A stretch of 57,274 nt of DNA from assembly GCA_946403755.1 (NCBI GenBank), contig CAMJBC010000009.1, forward strand, positions 1 through 57,274. Direction: 5' to 3'. The notes under the pieces are model-generated. The model made no database searches. It saw only the letters and a list, made by a program, of their open reading frames with translations, and had not been told where the DNA came from. Source of the stretch: an uncultured Mycoplasmatota bacterium (GTDB taxonomy: Bacteria; Bacillota_I; Bacilli_A; RF39; UBA660). A program made the position numbers and the translations under genes. This document shows positions 45,088-53,829 of the stretch, piece after piece; position 1 is the stretch's first letter; each line of letters begins with the position of its first letter.

Positions 45088-45100
45088 TGACTTAATTATA
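45088..45100 (-). promoter_or_regulatory. -10 region with shared TATAATTAAGTCA motif
   Basis: On the minus strand TATAATTAAGTCA precedes the TasA-like gene by about 27 bases. The -35 position has no good match, so this promoter may need an activator. The same 13 bases sit at 22655-22667. Confidence 0.45.
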
Positions 45101-45158
45101 AGCCTAAAAAGGATATTCATTCTACAAACAATATTTAATTTTACTTATTTGTTTACAC

Positions 45159-45187
45159 TTTTAATATGTATTTATAAGTGATATAAT
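45159..45187 (+). promoter_or_regulatory. Extended -10 promoter of the SH3/MFS operon
   Basis: Weak TTTTAA (45159-45164), 17-base spacer, extended -10 TGA-TATAAT (45179-45187), 22 bases before the ATG. Confidence 0.5.
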
Positions 45188-45209
45188 TTATTTATAATAG
45201 GAGTAAAAT

Positions 45210-46268
45210 ATGAAAAAAGTATTAACTGAAAAAAATATAGGAGCAGGATATTTATACTTTTATGTCCATTTTATAACTGAGATAATTTGCTTTTTTTTGT
45301 TATATAGAATTAAAGGTAATTCTTACTTATTATGGGTAATACCTTTTGTTTATGATGCTTTAGCATTTGTACCTCAATCAATAATTGGCTATTTTAATGA
45401 TAAATATCCAAAGATTAATTTAGGAGTATTAGGAGTAGTAATTATTACTTTAGCTTTACCAATGTATTTTATATTACATATGCCATATCTATCTATAGTA
45501 ACAGTGTGTATTGGAAATGCTTTATTACATGTTAGCGGAGCTGAAGTAACACTTAGAAGTTCAAATGGTAAACTAGCTAGTCCAGCTATATTTGTAGGTG
45601 GTGGATCTTTTGGTGTTATTACAGGAAGATTACTAGCTTCAACTAATGTTTCATATTTATTAATAGCATTCTTTTCATTAACAATGATACCTTTTATTTT
45701 ACTTGCAGAATATTATAAAAAAGATACATTAAATGATAAAAATCCATGTAAGAATTTTAACTATCATAATAAAAATATGAATGTTAAATTAGTTATCTTG
45801 TTTGCAGTCTTAATAGTTATAGTAAGAGCATATATGGGTTATGGAATACCAACATCATGGAATAAAACAACATTAGAAACAATATTATTATTTAGTATTA
45901 TGGGAATAGGTAAATGTTTAGGTGGAATTATGTGTGATTTAATAGGTATTAGAAAAACAGCTATTATAAGTATAGTAGGTTCATTACCATTCTTGTTATT
46001 TGGAGATCAAGTAATGTTAGTTTCATTAATTGGAATAATGATGTTTAGTATGACAATGGCTGTAACTTTAGGAATATTAGTTTCAACTTTAAAGAAAACA
46101 CCAGGTTTAGCTTTTGGGCTTACTACAATAGGACTTTTCTTGGGTACAGCACCAATATTTTTCTTTAAATTTACTACAGTATTATCAAATTGTATATTAA
46201 TAACTATATTAACAGTTATTTGCTTATTAATGGCATTAAAAATAATACCTAAGGAGGCAAAAAAATGA
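45210..46268 (+). CDS. MFS-like membrane carrier
   Basis: A 352-residue polytopic protein with about ten to twelve hydrophobic segments, short for MFS. GYFNDKYPKINLG (about residues 58-70) fits the G-x-x-x-D-[RK] loop between segments 2 and 3, and MCDLIGIRKT near residue 245 is the matching loop in the second half. No substrate-specific motif is recognised. ATAGGAGTAAA is a strong ribosome site. It overlaps the first microprotein by four bases and leads a compact operon of surface proteins, so it may carry a compound used in the same process. Confidence 0.65.
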   Translation: MKKVLTEKNIGAGYLYFYVHFITEIICFFLLYRIKGNSYLLWVIPFVYDALAFVPQSIIGYFNDKYPKINLGVLGVVIITLALPMYFILHMPYLSIVTVCIGNALLHVSGAEVTLRSSNGKLASPAIFVGGGSFGVITGRLLASTNVSYLLIAFFSLTMIPFILLAEYYKKDTLNDKNPCKNFNYHNKNMNVKLVILFAVLIVIVRAYMGYGIPTSWNKTTLETILLFSIMGIGKCLGGIMCDLIGIRKTAIISIVGSLPFLLFGDQVMLVSLIGIMMFSMTMAVTLGILVSTLKKTPGLAFGLTTIGLFLGTAPIFFFKFTTVLSNCILITILTVICLLMALKIIPKEAKK

Positions 46269-46393
46269 TAGATGTTAAAATGACAAGTGAATTATTTAAT
46301 AATGTTAAAACACCATTACTAATTACAATATTTGTAGTATTAATGATAATAATTATAACAGCATATTTTGTATCAAAGGAGGTAAAAAAATGA
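46265..46393 (+). CDS. 42-residue single-pass microprotein
   Basis: ATG 46265 has AAGGAGGCA just upstream, inside the end of the MFS-like gene, and the stop TGA overlaps the next ATG (ATGA at 46390-46393). The product has a short polar N terminus and one membrane segment (LLITIFVVLMIIIITAYFV) with a KEVKK tail. Strong ribosome site and overlaps on both sides support translation. Probably a subunit of a membrane complex with the adjacent carrier. Confidence 0.75.
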   Translation: MIDVKMTSELFNNVKTPLLITIFVVLMIIIITAYFVSKEVKK

Positions 46394-46545
46394 TATTAGA
46401 TGTAGTTTATGAACCAAGGTTATTTGGTGGAGAAAGTGATGTATTAGCATACGTAATTGCAGCTATTATAATAGTATGTGCAGTAATAATAACAATAAAA
46501 CTTATTAATAAAAAGAAGAAAAATGAAGATGAAAAAGGTAATTAG
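46390..46545 (+). CDS. 51-residue single-pass microprotein
   Basis: AAGGAGGT lies seven bases before ATG 46390. The N terminus (MILDVVYEPRLFGGESDVLA) is polar, followed by one membrane segment (YVIAAIIIVCAVIITIKLI) and a Lys/Glu tail, so the topology matches the preceding microprotein. It overlaps the SH3-like protein gene by 23 bases. No family recognised. Confidence 0.75.
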   Translation: MILDVVYEPRLFGGESDVLAYVIAAIIIVCAVIITIKLINKKKKNEDEKGN

Positions 46546-48448
46546 TTTTTTAATATTATTTTTCTTACCTATATTTGTTTTTGCTGATACAGGGCAACCT
46601 ATATATGCTGGTTATAATGCATATGTTAGTAATAAAAATGGAGCTTATTTATATACATTTAATGATAATAAAGAGTTAGAAATAACAGATATAAAATTAA
46701 AATATAATAAAAAAGTATATATAACAGATGAAATAGAGGTTGTTAAAGGTATTTTTTTTGGTGAAGTAGATTATGACTGCGGTGACGATGAGTGTGAAGA
46801 AACATATTATATTAATTTAGATAGAATTAAGAAAAATAATGAGGATAAAGTTTATTCACCAAGTGAATTAAATAGTGAGATAAAGAAAAGATTTGGAGCT
46901 GGAAATGTAGGTAATTTGGATATGATAAGTAAACCAGCAATTATTACAAAAGAAAATTCTACTATTTATAATTATCCTTCTTTTACGGCTAATAAATTAT
47001 CTTATAAACCAGAAATGTATGAAGAATTTACTTTAGTAACAATCATTACAAATTATCAAATGAGTACAGGATGGTTTTATATTAAAAATGATAATATTGA
47101 AGGTTGGATTAGTAGTAATGAAGGCTTAGCATATAATATGAAAGGCTCATTTGTATTTAAGGAAGAAACACCTACTTATACAAATAAGAAAAGCGATACT
47201 AAATCAGATTATATTATTCCTGCTAATACAACTTTAAGTGGAAATAACGTTTTTCAATTATATTTATATGGTATAGAAAATACATCAAAAGATGATTATT
47301 TAATTGTAAAAGATAATGATTCATATTATTGGGTAACAGATTATTTTTTGAATAATAAAGATGCTTTGGATAAAAAAGATATAATAGGTGAAGAAGAGGA
47401 AGATGATTCTACTTTTGATGTTATTTGTTTAGTAGATACACCTTATTATGAACAAATTGGAGAAACAACTATTGGAAAGATTCCTGCTAATACAGAATTA
47501 GAAGTTAAAAATTATTATGATAAATATAATGAAGATAAAGGTACTAGTGTAGAATACTATTATATTACTTATAATGGTAAAGATTACTGGGTAAAAGAAT
47601 CAGATGTTTCTGATGATGTAATGATTGATTATTCACATATATTTTTCACTGAAAAAACTAAGTATTATGAAAGAATAGATGGAGATTCTAAAGGAACTAT
47701 TTCAGAAGGAACAATCAAAGATATAAAAATGTGTGTTGAAAAATATAATTCTAAAACAGATAAAGATGAAAAATACTATAGAATTGAACAAAATAATAAG
47801 AATTATTGGATAAAAGAAAGTGATAAACAAGTATACTTTGGCGATGGTATATATGCTAAAAACCAAGCAATGATGACAAAAGATACAGACATTTATGACA
47901 AACTTGGCGGCAAAGTTGTTGGTAAAATTCCAAAAGGAGAAATTGTTCAATATTTAATTACTAATAATATATCTACTGATGAAGCAAATCCAAAATATGT
48001 ATATTCTTCAGAAGAATATTTGTACGTAAGGTATAATGAAAAATTATATTGGATAAAAACCAGTGATGTTATGAAAGCTAATTATAACACTAGTGTTTAT
48101 ATTAGTGACTCATATGAGTATTATGATGAAATAAATGGAACAAAAGTAGATATTGAAATAAGAAATAAAAAACCATATTCTTACTATTATGTAAAAGAGG
48201 ATGAAAACGATTGGTACTACTTAGATGGCTATAAAGTATGGGTAAAAAAATCAAACGTAATAGAAAAAGAATCAGAAGAACTTGATGATGAAAAAGATGA
48301 ACCTGTAGTAATTGCAGTAGAAAATGGTATTTCAAATAAAACTAAAATAATAATTAGTATATTTAGTTCAGTAATAATAGCGGTTAGTGCTGTAGTTAGT
48401 ATAATTTTAATAAATAAAATGAGAAAAGCAAAAGAGGTTGATAAATAA
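46523..48448 (+). CDS. Secreted SH3-like repeat protein with C-terminal membrane anchor
   Basis: A 641-residue protein with a signal peptide (KVISFLILFFLPIFVFA, cut before DTGQP), several bacterial SH3-like modules and a C-terminal membrane segment (about residues 608-630) with a basic tail. Modules are marked by repeated Y-Y-x-I/V-x-Y-x-x-K-x-Y-W-V/I-K-x-S-D endings, for example GKDYWVKESDV, NKNYWIKESD, EKLYWIKTSDV, and GWFYIKNDNIEGWIS near residue 185. SH3b domains often bind wall peptides. ATG 46523 or 46529 is possible; no clear ribosome site, so translation may be coupled to the upstream microprotein. The next gene is a paralogue. Confidence 0.8.
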   Translation: MKMKKVISFLILFFLPIFVFADTGQPIYAGYNAYVSNKNGAYLYTFNDNKELEITDIKLKYNKKVYITDEIEVVKGIFFGEVDYDCGDDECEETYYINLDRIKKNNEDKVYSPSELNSEIKKRFGAGNVGNLDMISKPAIITKENSTIYNYPSFTANKLSYKPEMYEEFTLVTIITNYQMSTGWFYIKNDNIEGWISSNEGLAYNMKGSFVFKEETPTYTNKKSDTKSDYIIPANTTLSGNNVFQLYLYGIENTSKDDYLIVKDNDSYYWVTDYFLNNKDALDKKDIIGEEEEDDSTFDVICLVDTPYYEQIGETTIGKIPANTELEVKNYYDKYNEDKGTSVEYYYITYNGKDYWVKESDVSDDVMIDYSHIFFTEKTKYYERIDGDSKGTISEGTIKDIKMCVEKYNSKTDKDEKYYRIEQNNKNYWIKESDKQVYFGDGIYAKNQAMMTKDTDIYDKLGGKVVGKIPKGEIVQYLITNNISTDEANPKYVYSSEEYLYVRYNEKLYWIKTSDVMKANYNTSVYISDSYEYYDEINGTKVDIEIRNKKPYSYYYVKEDENDWYYLDGYKVWVKKSNVIEKESEELDDEKDEPVVIAVENGISNKTKIIISIFSSVIIAVSAVVSIILINKMRKAKEVDK

Positions 48449-50154
48449 TGAAAAGAATATTTAAATATTTAATAGTATTATTACTTTTTATACCAATATT
48501 TGTTCTAGCTGATGGAGCAGGTCCTTCATTTGCACCATATAATGCATATGTAAGTGATAAAGATGGGGCTAGTTTATATGATTATGATAGTGATAAAAGT
48601 GCGTATGTAAGAACTAAACACTTTTTAGAATATAATCATCAAATAAAAATAGAAGATGAAGATGTAGTATCAAAAGATTTAGTATATGGATATATTGAAT
48701 ATAATGATGAATACTATTACATAAACTTAAACAAAATATCTCCTTTAAAAGAAGAATATACAGTAGATGATTTAAGAAAAGAATTTGAAATAGATTCAAG
48801 TAATACAGAAGATGAAATTATTGAAGAAAATAAAGTATTAGTTTTATCTGATAATGTAGTAGTAAGAAAAGGACCATCTTTTAAATATGACACAATAGAA
48901 GAAAAACTACAAAAAGAATTAGTTATTGATAAAAAAGCAGAAGTTGGATCATGGATGTATGTAGAAAATGATAGTGTACATGGATGGATTAATACAGATG
49001 ACAATATAATAATGAAAGAAAAAGAAGGAACTGTTTGGCTATTAGAAGATACTGAAGTATATGATAATGTTTTGATATCAAAAAATAAAATATTAGATAC
49101 AAAAATACCTAAAAATGAAAAATTTAATAATGTATATTACTATTATTATGAAGAAAAAATAAAAGAAGCATCACCAGATGATGACGAAGATGAGTACAAA
49201 TACTATGATGTATATAGAGTAGAATATGAAGGAAAAACATATTATATAGATACTGATGAAGCTATATATGCAGTAGAAGATTCTGGTAAATATATAACTT
49301 ATAAAGAAGCAAATTGTTATAATGAATTAGATGGTAATGTTATTAAAACAATTCCACAAAATACTAAAGTAGACATAAAGTATTATTCAATAAATGCAAA
49401 AACTAATTGGGCATATGTTGAAGTTGGTGAAGAAAACTATTGGATTAAAACATCAGATGTTGGCTCATACTACGAAAGCCCTATGAAAACAGTTGATGAT
49501 ATAGAAGATGTTAAAAATAGTATTACTATTCCTGCCAATACTGAATTTGAAAAATATTATTATGTTTCTAGTGAAGAATTATATTATGTAGAATATAAAG
49601 GTAAGAATTATTGGTTTTATGGAAATAATTTAACAGCAGATTATATAGATGAAGAATACGGAGAATATACAACTTCAGGTGAAACATATTTATATGATAA
49701 ACCAAATGGAGAAAGAACCGGTGTTAGTATACCTGAAGATACTGATGTTATTATTAAATATGATTATTATTTTAGAGGAGAAAATGGAACTGTTCTTTGG
49801 TATTATTTAGATAGTAAAAAATATAAAGGTTGGATATCAGATGAAGAAAATGACATGACTGAGTTTCAAGAATCATTGCCTAAAGAAGATAATACTACAG
49901 TAGAAGATATAAAACCTGTCACTGTTCCTACAGAACCAGAAGTTGTAGTAGCTAGTAAATCATTATCTAAAAAAGAAATGATAATTATTTGTTCATTATC
50001 AGCTGTAATATTAGCATTAGTAATATATGTTGTAATATTACTTGTTAATAAAAAGAAAAAAGAAAAAGTACAAGCTACTGAAACTGAACCAGTAGTAACT
50101 ACAGAACCAAGTACAGAATTAGTAGAAAATAAACAGGAAGATAATAATGCCTAA
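48448..50154 (+). CDS. Secreted SH3-like repeat protein, paralogue of the preceding gene
   Basis: A 568-residue paralogue with the same plan: signal peptide (LIVLLLFIPIFVLA), the same first mature motif (A-P-Y-N-A-Y-V-S-D-K-D-G-A versus A-G-Y-N-A-Y-V-S-N-K-N-G-A), SH3-like units (VVRKGPSFKYDTIEE, VENDSVHGWI, EENYWIKTSDV, GKNYWFYGNN), a C-terminal membrane segment (about 507-528) and a charged tail. VLSDNVVVRKGPSFKYD is the classic start of an SH3b repeat. It overlaps the previous gene by one base. A tandem duplication is the likely origin. Confidence 0.82.
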   Translation: MKRIFKYLIVLLLFIPIFVLADGAGPSFAPYNAYVSDKDGASLYDYDSDKSAYVRTKHFLEYNHQIKIEDEDVVSKDLVYGYIEYNDEYYYINLNKISPLKEEYTVDDLRKEFEIDSSNTEDEIIEENKVLVLSDNVVVRKGPSFKYDTIEEKLQKELVIDKKAEVGSWMYVENDSVHGWINTDDNIIMKEKEGTVWLLEDTEVYDNVLISKNKILDTKIPKNEKFNNVYYYYYEEKIKEASPDDDEDEYKYYDVYRVEYEGKTYYIDTDEAIYAVEDSGKYITYKEANCYNELDGNVIKTIPQNTKVDIKYYSINAKTNWAYVEVGEENYWIKTSDVGSYYESPMKTVDDIEDVKNSITIPANTEFEKYYYVSSEELYYVEYKGKNYWFYGNNLTADYIDEEYGEYTTSGETYLYDKPNGERTGVSIPEDTDVIIKYDYYFRGENGTVLWYYLDSKKYKGWISDEENDMTEFQESLPKEDNTTVEDIKPVTVPTEPEVVVASKSLSKKEMIIICSLSAVILALVIYVVILLVNKKKKEKVQATETEPVVTTEPSTELVENKQEDNNA

Positions 50155-50503
50155 TATTAATTTTGCATTATATATGCTTATTTGTTTACTAACTACAATA
50201 ATTGTAGAACTACTAGTATCATTAATTCTTGGAGTAAGAAAAAAATTAGATATTATAAATATAGTATTAGTTAATATTCTTACTAATCCATTAGTAGTTT
50301 CTTTAATAAATTTAATAAGTATTAACCACGGAAAGAACATAGCGTATGTATTTTTGTTCATTTTTGAACTAATAGTGGTATTTATAGAAGGATTTATATA
50401 TAAGAAGTATTTGAGTTTTAAAAAGATAAAACCTATATTATTATCATTTATATTAAATTTATCTTCTTATTTAGTAGGTTTATTAATACAATTATTTATA
50501 TAG
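50147..50503 (+). CDS. Small polytopic membrane protein
   Basis: A 118-residue protein with four predicted membrane segments (about residues 5-28, 35-58, 66-84, 93-115) and few charged residues. ATG 50147 overlaps the end of the SH3-like gene by eight bases, with CAGGAAGATAA as ribosome site. I do not recognise a named family. As last gene of the operon, before a terminator, it probably belongs to the same membrane complex as the carrier and the microproteins. Confidence 0.72.
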   Translation: MPNINFALYMLICLLTTIIVELLVSLILGVRKKLDIINIVLVNILTNPLVVSLINLISINHGKNIAYVFLFIFELIVVFIEGFIYKKYLSFKKIKPILLSFILNLSSYLVGLLIQLFI

Positions 50504-50510
50504 TTTACAT

Positions 50511-50537
50511 AAAAAGTTGTTTTAAACAACTTTTTTA
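50511..50537 (+). terminator. Rho-independent terminator of the SH3/MFS operon
   Basis: AAAAAGTTGT (50511-50520) pairs with ACAACTTTTT (50526-50535) around TTTAA, with a trailing T. Confidence 0.88.
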
Positions 50538-50573
50538 TTTGTATTTATGATAAAATCAAATTAGGAGATAGTT

Positions 50574-51080
50574 ATGGAATTAATAGATTTATATGATAAT
50601 GATGGTAATAAGTTAGATAAAACTTATTTAAGAGGGGATAAAAAGTATAGATTTCATAAAAATGAGCATATTCCAATAGTAATGATATTTATTGAAAATA
50701 GTAAAGGTAAGTTTTTAATTCAAAAAACTTCTGAAGCAAAAGGAAATGTTTATTCTTCAACTGGTGGTCATGTAGATTCTGGTGAAGATAAAGATACAGC
50801 ATTAATAAGAGAAATAAAAGAAGAACTTGGAATAGATGTAGACATAAAAGAAGTAAAATATTTAGGTCATTTCTTAACAGGCACACCTATTAGGTTTTTA
50901 TATTATCTAAAAAAAGATATTGATATTGAAGAGTGTACTATTGATCCTAATGAAGTAAAATATTTAAAATTTATGAGTGAAAATGAAATAAATAATTTAA
51001 TATCTGAAAAATTATTTTTAGAAAGTCATGCTTTTTGTTTTAATAAAATACTAGAATTTAAGAAAAAAGGTATTATTTAA
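50574..51080 (+). CDS. Nudix hydrolase
   Basis: A 168-residue soluble enzyme. The Nudix box is complete: GGHVDSGED, then TALIREIKEELGI (about residues 63-86, G-x5-E-x7-R-E-U-x-E-E-x-G-U). The N-terminal part (MELIDLYDNDGNKLDKTYLR) and the overall length resemble the IPP isomerase-like/YfcD subgroup that acts on nucleoside diphosphate derivatives; the exact substrate is unknown. TTAGGAG lies about eight bases before ATG 50574, and a TGATAAAAT extended -10 is at 50548-50556. Its stop overlaps the nuclease start (TAATG). Confidence 0.88.
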   Translation: MELIDLYDNDGNKLDKTYLRGDKKYRFHKNEHIPIVMIFIENSKGKFLIQKTSEAKGNVYSSTGGHVDSGEDKDTALIREIKEELGIDVDIKEVKYLGHFLTGTPIRFLYYLKKDIDIEECTIDPNEVKYLKFMSENEINNLISEKLFLESHAFCFNKILEFKKKGII

Positions 51081-51787
51081 TGAAAAAATTTATATACAGA
51101 TTATTTGAAGCAATATTATTAATAGCTATATTTGTATATTTAGGTTACAGTGAATTACATAAAGAAGAAATAATAGATCCTATTAAAAGCTATGAGAAAT
51201 CTAATATACCTGATTATACTAATGAAAGCTATATATATATTAATAATAATGAACCCAATTTCACTGAAGAAGATAAAAAAAGAGAAGTATTTGAAGAATA
51301 TAGTGATTTAGATGATTTAGGTAGATGTGGTGTTGCTTTTGCTAATTTAGCATATGAATTAATGCCAACAGAACCAAGAGGTAATATTAGTCATATTAAA
51401 CCTTCAGGATGGAGAATATCTAAATATAGTTGGATAGAAGGAGAATATTTATTTAATAGATGTCATTTAATAGCATATTCTTTAGCAGGTGAAAATGATA
51501 ACGTTAAGAATTTAATAACATGTACAAGACATTTAAATGCAACTACTATGCAAGATTTTGAAATACAAGTTGCTAATTATATAAGAAAAACTAAAAATCA
51601 TGTTCTTTATAGAGTAACACCTATATTTGAAGGATCTAATCCAATAGCAAAAGGTGTTCAAATGGAAGCATATTCTATTGAAGACAATGGCAAAGGTATA
51701 AAATTTAATATTTTTGCATATAATATAGAACCAATGGTTGAAATAGATTATTCAACTGGTGATAACCATCTAGTTAGCAATAACTAG
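51080..51787 (+). CDS. EndA-like DNA/RNA non-specific endonuclease, membrane anchored
   Basis: A 235-residue protein with an N-terminal membrane anchor (about residues 8-23) and a beta-beta-alpha-metal nuclease domain like streptococcal EndA (DNA-entry nuclease). Seen are LGRCGVAFANLAYELMP, IKPSGWR, FNRCHLIAYSLAGEN with the general-base His (about residue 130), and NLITCTRHLN with the metal-binding Asn. It should act outside the cell on DNA for uptake, nutrition or biofilm turnover. Coupled to the Nudix gene by TAATG. A role with the surface fibres would be inference. Confidence 0.88.
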   Translation: MKKFIYRLFEAILLIAIFVYLGYSELHKEEIIDPIKSYEKSNIPDYTNESYIYINNNEPNFTEEDKKREVFEEYSDLDDLGRCGVAFANLAYELMPTEPRGNISHIKPSGWRISKYSWIEGEYLFNRCHLIAYSLAGENDNVKNLITCTRHLNATTMQDFEIQVANYIRKTKNHVLYRVTPIFEGSNPIAKGVQMEAYSIEDNGKGIKFNIFAYNIEPMVEIDYSTGDNHLVSNN

Positions 51788-51832
51788 ATTTTTAATATAA
51801 AAAAGTATATAATTATCTTGTGGTGAAAAAAG

Positions 51833-53758
51833 ATGATTAAAAGAGTTAATAAATTTATTCATTCGAAGAAATTTAATGATTTTATAAATAAAGTAAGAGA
51901 TTTTTTAGTTGATAATAAACATATTATTATATTATGTATTCCATTTATATTAATGGATATATTTACTATGTTATTTGCAACAAGTATTAGTTATACAAAT
52001 TATAGATTCTATGCTCCTATATTATTTAATATATGTTGGATAGGATTATTTGTAGGATTAAGTTTTTCATTTAAAAAATGGATAGGCAAAATAATATATA
52101 TATTATCTTTTCTTGTTTTTTTAGTTGTATTTATGACTAATGGAATATACTTTTCAATAATGAGTAACATATTTGATTTTAGCTTAGTAGTAGCAGCAGG
52201 AGAAGGAGCTCCATATTTATTAGATGCACTTAGAAACTGCAACCCATTTGTATATGTTGCTTTTGTAATAATAGTAATATCATTTATATTTAGTTTAAAA
52301 GAATTTCCAGTTGTTAAAAAGAATAATTATAGATTATTAGGTATAGTTTTTGGATCATTTATAGTTCTTCATTTATTAATACCTTTAACATTAGGAAGAG
52401 TAAATAAAGAATTAACATGGTCAAGTTGGAAAAATGCAAGAAATATATATGAAACATTTAATGATAGTAATAAAAGTATAAAAGTATGTGGTTTTTATGA
52501 ATATAATATTAGAAGTTTCTATATAAATTTCTTAAAACCTGAAGTTGCTATTACTGAAGAAGAATTAGAATTTTTAGATAATTCATATGTAGAAGAATTA
52601 AATCCTAAAAATAAATACACTGGTAAATTTAAAGATATGAATTTAATAATTGTTCAATTAGAAGGAATGGATAATTGGATAGTTAATAAAAATGATACAC
52701 CAACTATTTATAAAATGATGAATAGTGGTATTAATTTCAATAAACATTATAGTTTCTATAATGGTGGTGGTAGTACATTTAATTCAGAATTTGCTATTAA
52801 TACTGGATATGTAACACCATTCTCATATTCCAGAAATGCATATACATTTAATAAGAATAATTTTCCTAATAGTTTAGCTCATATATTTAAAAATATGGGA
52901 TATGAAGTAAATGCTTTTCATATGAATAGTGGAGAATATTATTCAAGAAGTGTTAATTATGATAATTGGGGATATGATAATTATTATGGTTTAAAAGAAA
53001 CAAAAGAATATAGTGATTCTTCATATGAACTTGATAGAGAATTAATTCAAAATCCAACATTCCAAGAATTAATGTTCCCTGAAGATAAGAAATTTGTTCA
53101 TTATATTATTACTTATACAGGACATCTACCTTTTACAAATAAAAAAGGTACTTGTAAAAAACTATATAATGAAGATATTGAAAAAGAAATGAATGAAACT
53201 GGTGCTATAGAACCACCTGAATTCGTTGAAATGACTGAAGAAGAATGTGTTAGAAGACAAAATACTGAAACAGATTATATGATGTCATTATTATTAGATA
53301 GATTAAAAGAAAAAAATCTATTAGATAATACAGCAATAGTAGTGGTTACAGATCATTATTTATATACTTTAGAAGATCAAACAATATTAGAAAGATACAA
53401 AAATACATCTAATAATTTAATTAATCATACACCATTCTTTATATGGACTAGTAAAGGTAAGAAAACAACTATAAATGAAGTTACATCTCAATTAAACATA
53501 TTACCAACAATTTTAAATCTATATGGAGTAGAATTTAATAAAAATAATTATATTGGATCAGATGCATTAGCTAATAAATATAAAGGAATAGCATTCTTTA
53601 ATGATTATAGTTGGTATGATGGTAAAGTTTATGTGGAAAATGGAGAAGTAACTAATGATAAAAAAATATCAGCACAATCTTTACTAGAAAAGAATGAATT
53701 TGTTAGTTATTCAATTAAGAAAAATGATTTGACACTAAAATACAATTATTTTAAATAA
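51833..53758 (+). CDS. LTA synthase-family membrane phosphotransferase
   Basis: A 641-residue protein of the usual LtaS length. Five membrane segments lie between residues about 27 and 190, then an extracellular sulfatase-fold domain with NLIIVQLEGMDNW (metal ligand Glu), NGGGSTFNSEFA (Thr nucleophile), YTGHLPF and VVVTDHYLY (Asp-His ligands). It would polymerise or transfer glycerol-phosphate type groups on the outer face of the membrane. It is closer to classical LtaS than the short enzyme at 3380. TGGTGAAAAAAG precedes ATG 51833. Confidence 0.88.
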   Translation: MIKRVNKFIHSKKFNDFINKVRDFLVDNKHIIILCIPFILMDIFTMLFATSISYTNYRFYAPILFNICWIGLFVGLSFSFKKWIGKIIYILSFLVFLVVFMTNGIYFSIMSNIFDFSLVVAAGEGAPYLLDALRNCNPFVYVAFVIIVISFIFSLKEFPVVKKNNYRLLGIVFGSFIVLHLLIPLTLGRVNKELTWSSWKNARNIYETFNDSNKSIKVCGFYEYNIRSFYINFLKPEVAITEEELEFLDNSYVEELNPKNKYTGKFKDMNLIIVQLEGMDNWIVNKNDTPTIYKMMNSGINFNKHYSFYNGGGSTFNSEFAINTGYVTPFSYSRNAYTFNKNNFPNSLAHIFKNMGYEVNAFHMNSGEYYSRSVNYDNWGYDNYYGLKETKEYSDSSYELDRELIQNPTFQELMFPEDKKFVHYIITYTGHLPFTNKKGTCKKLYNEDIEKEMNETGAIEPPEFVEMTEEECVRRQNTETDYMMSLLLDRLKEKNLLDNTAIVVVTDHYLYTLEDQTILERYKNTSNNLINHTPFFIWTSKGKKTTINEVTSQLNILPTILNLYGVEFNKNNYIGSDALANKYKGIAFFNDYSWYDGKVYVENGEVTNDKKISAQSLLEKNEFVSYSIKKNDLTLKYNYFK

Positions 53759-53782
53759 TCCAATGTTTACATTGGATTTTTA
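53759..53782 (+). terminator. Rho-independent terminator
   Basis: TCCAATGT (53759-53766) pairs with ACATTGGA (53769-53776), followed by T residues. Confidence 0.88.
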
Positions 53783-53829
53783 ATTGAAAAAACTAATATA
53801 TAATAGTACAATTATAATAGGAGAAAAGT

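Noticed and set aside
45101-45209. Riboswitch ahead of the MFS-like gene
   Set aside because: The stretch is AT-rich with a promoter close to the ATG and leaves no room for a structured leader.
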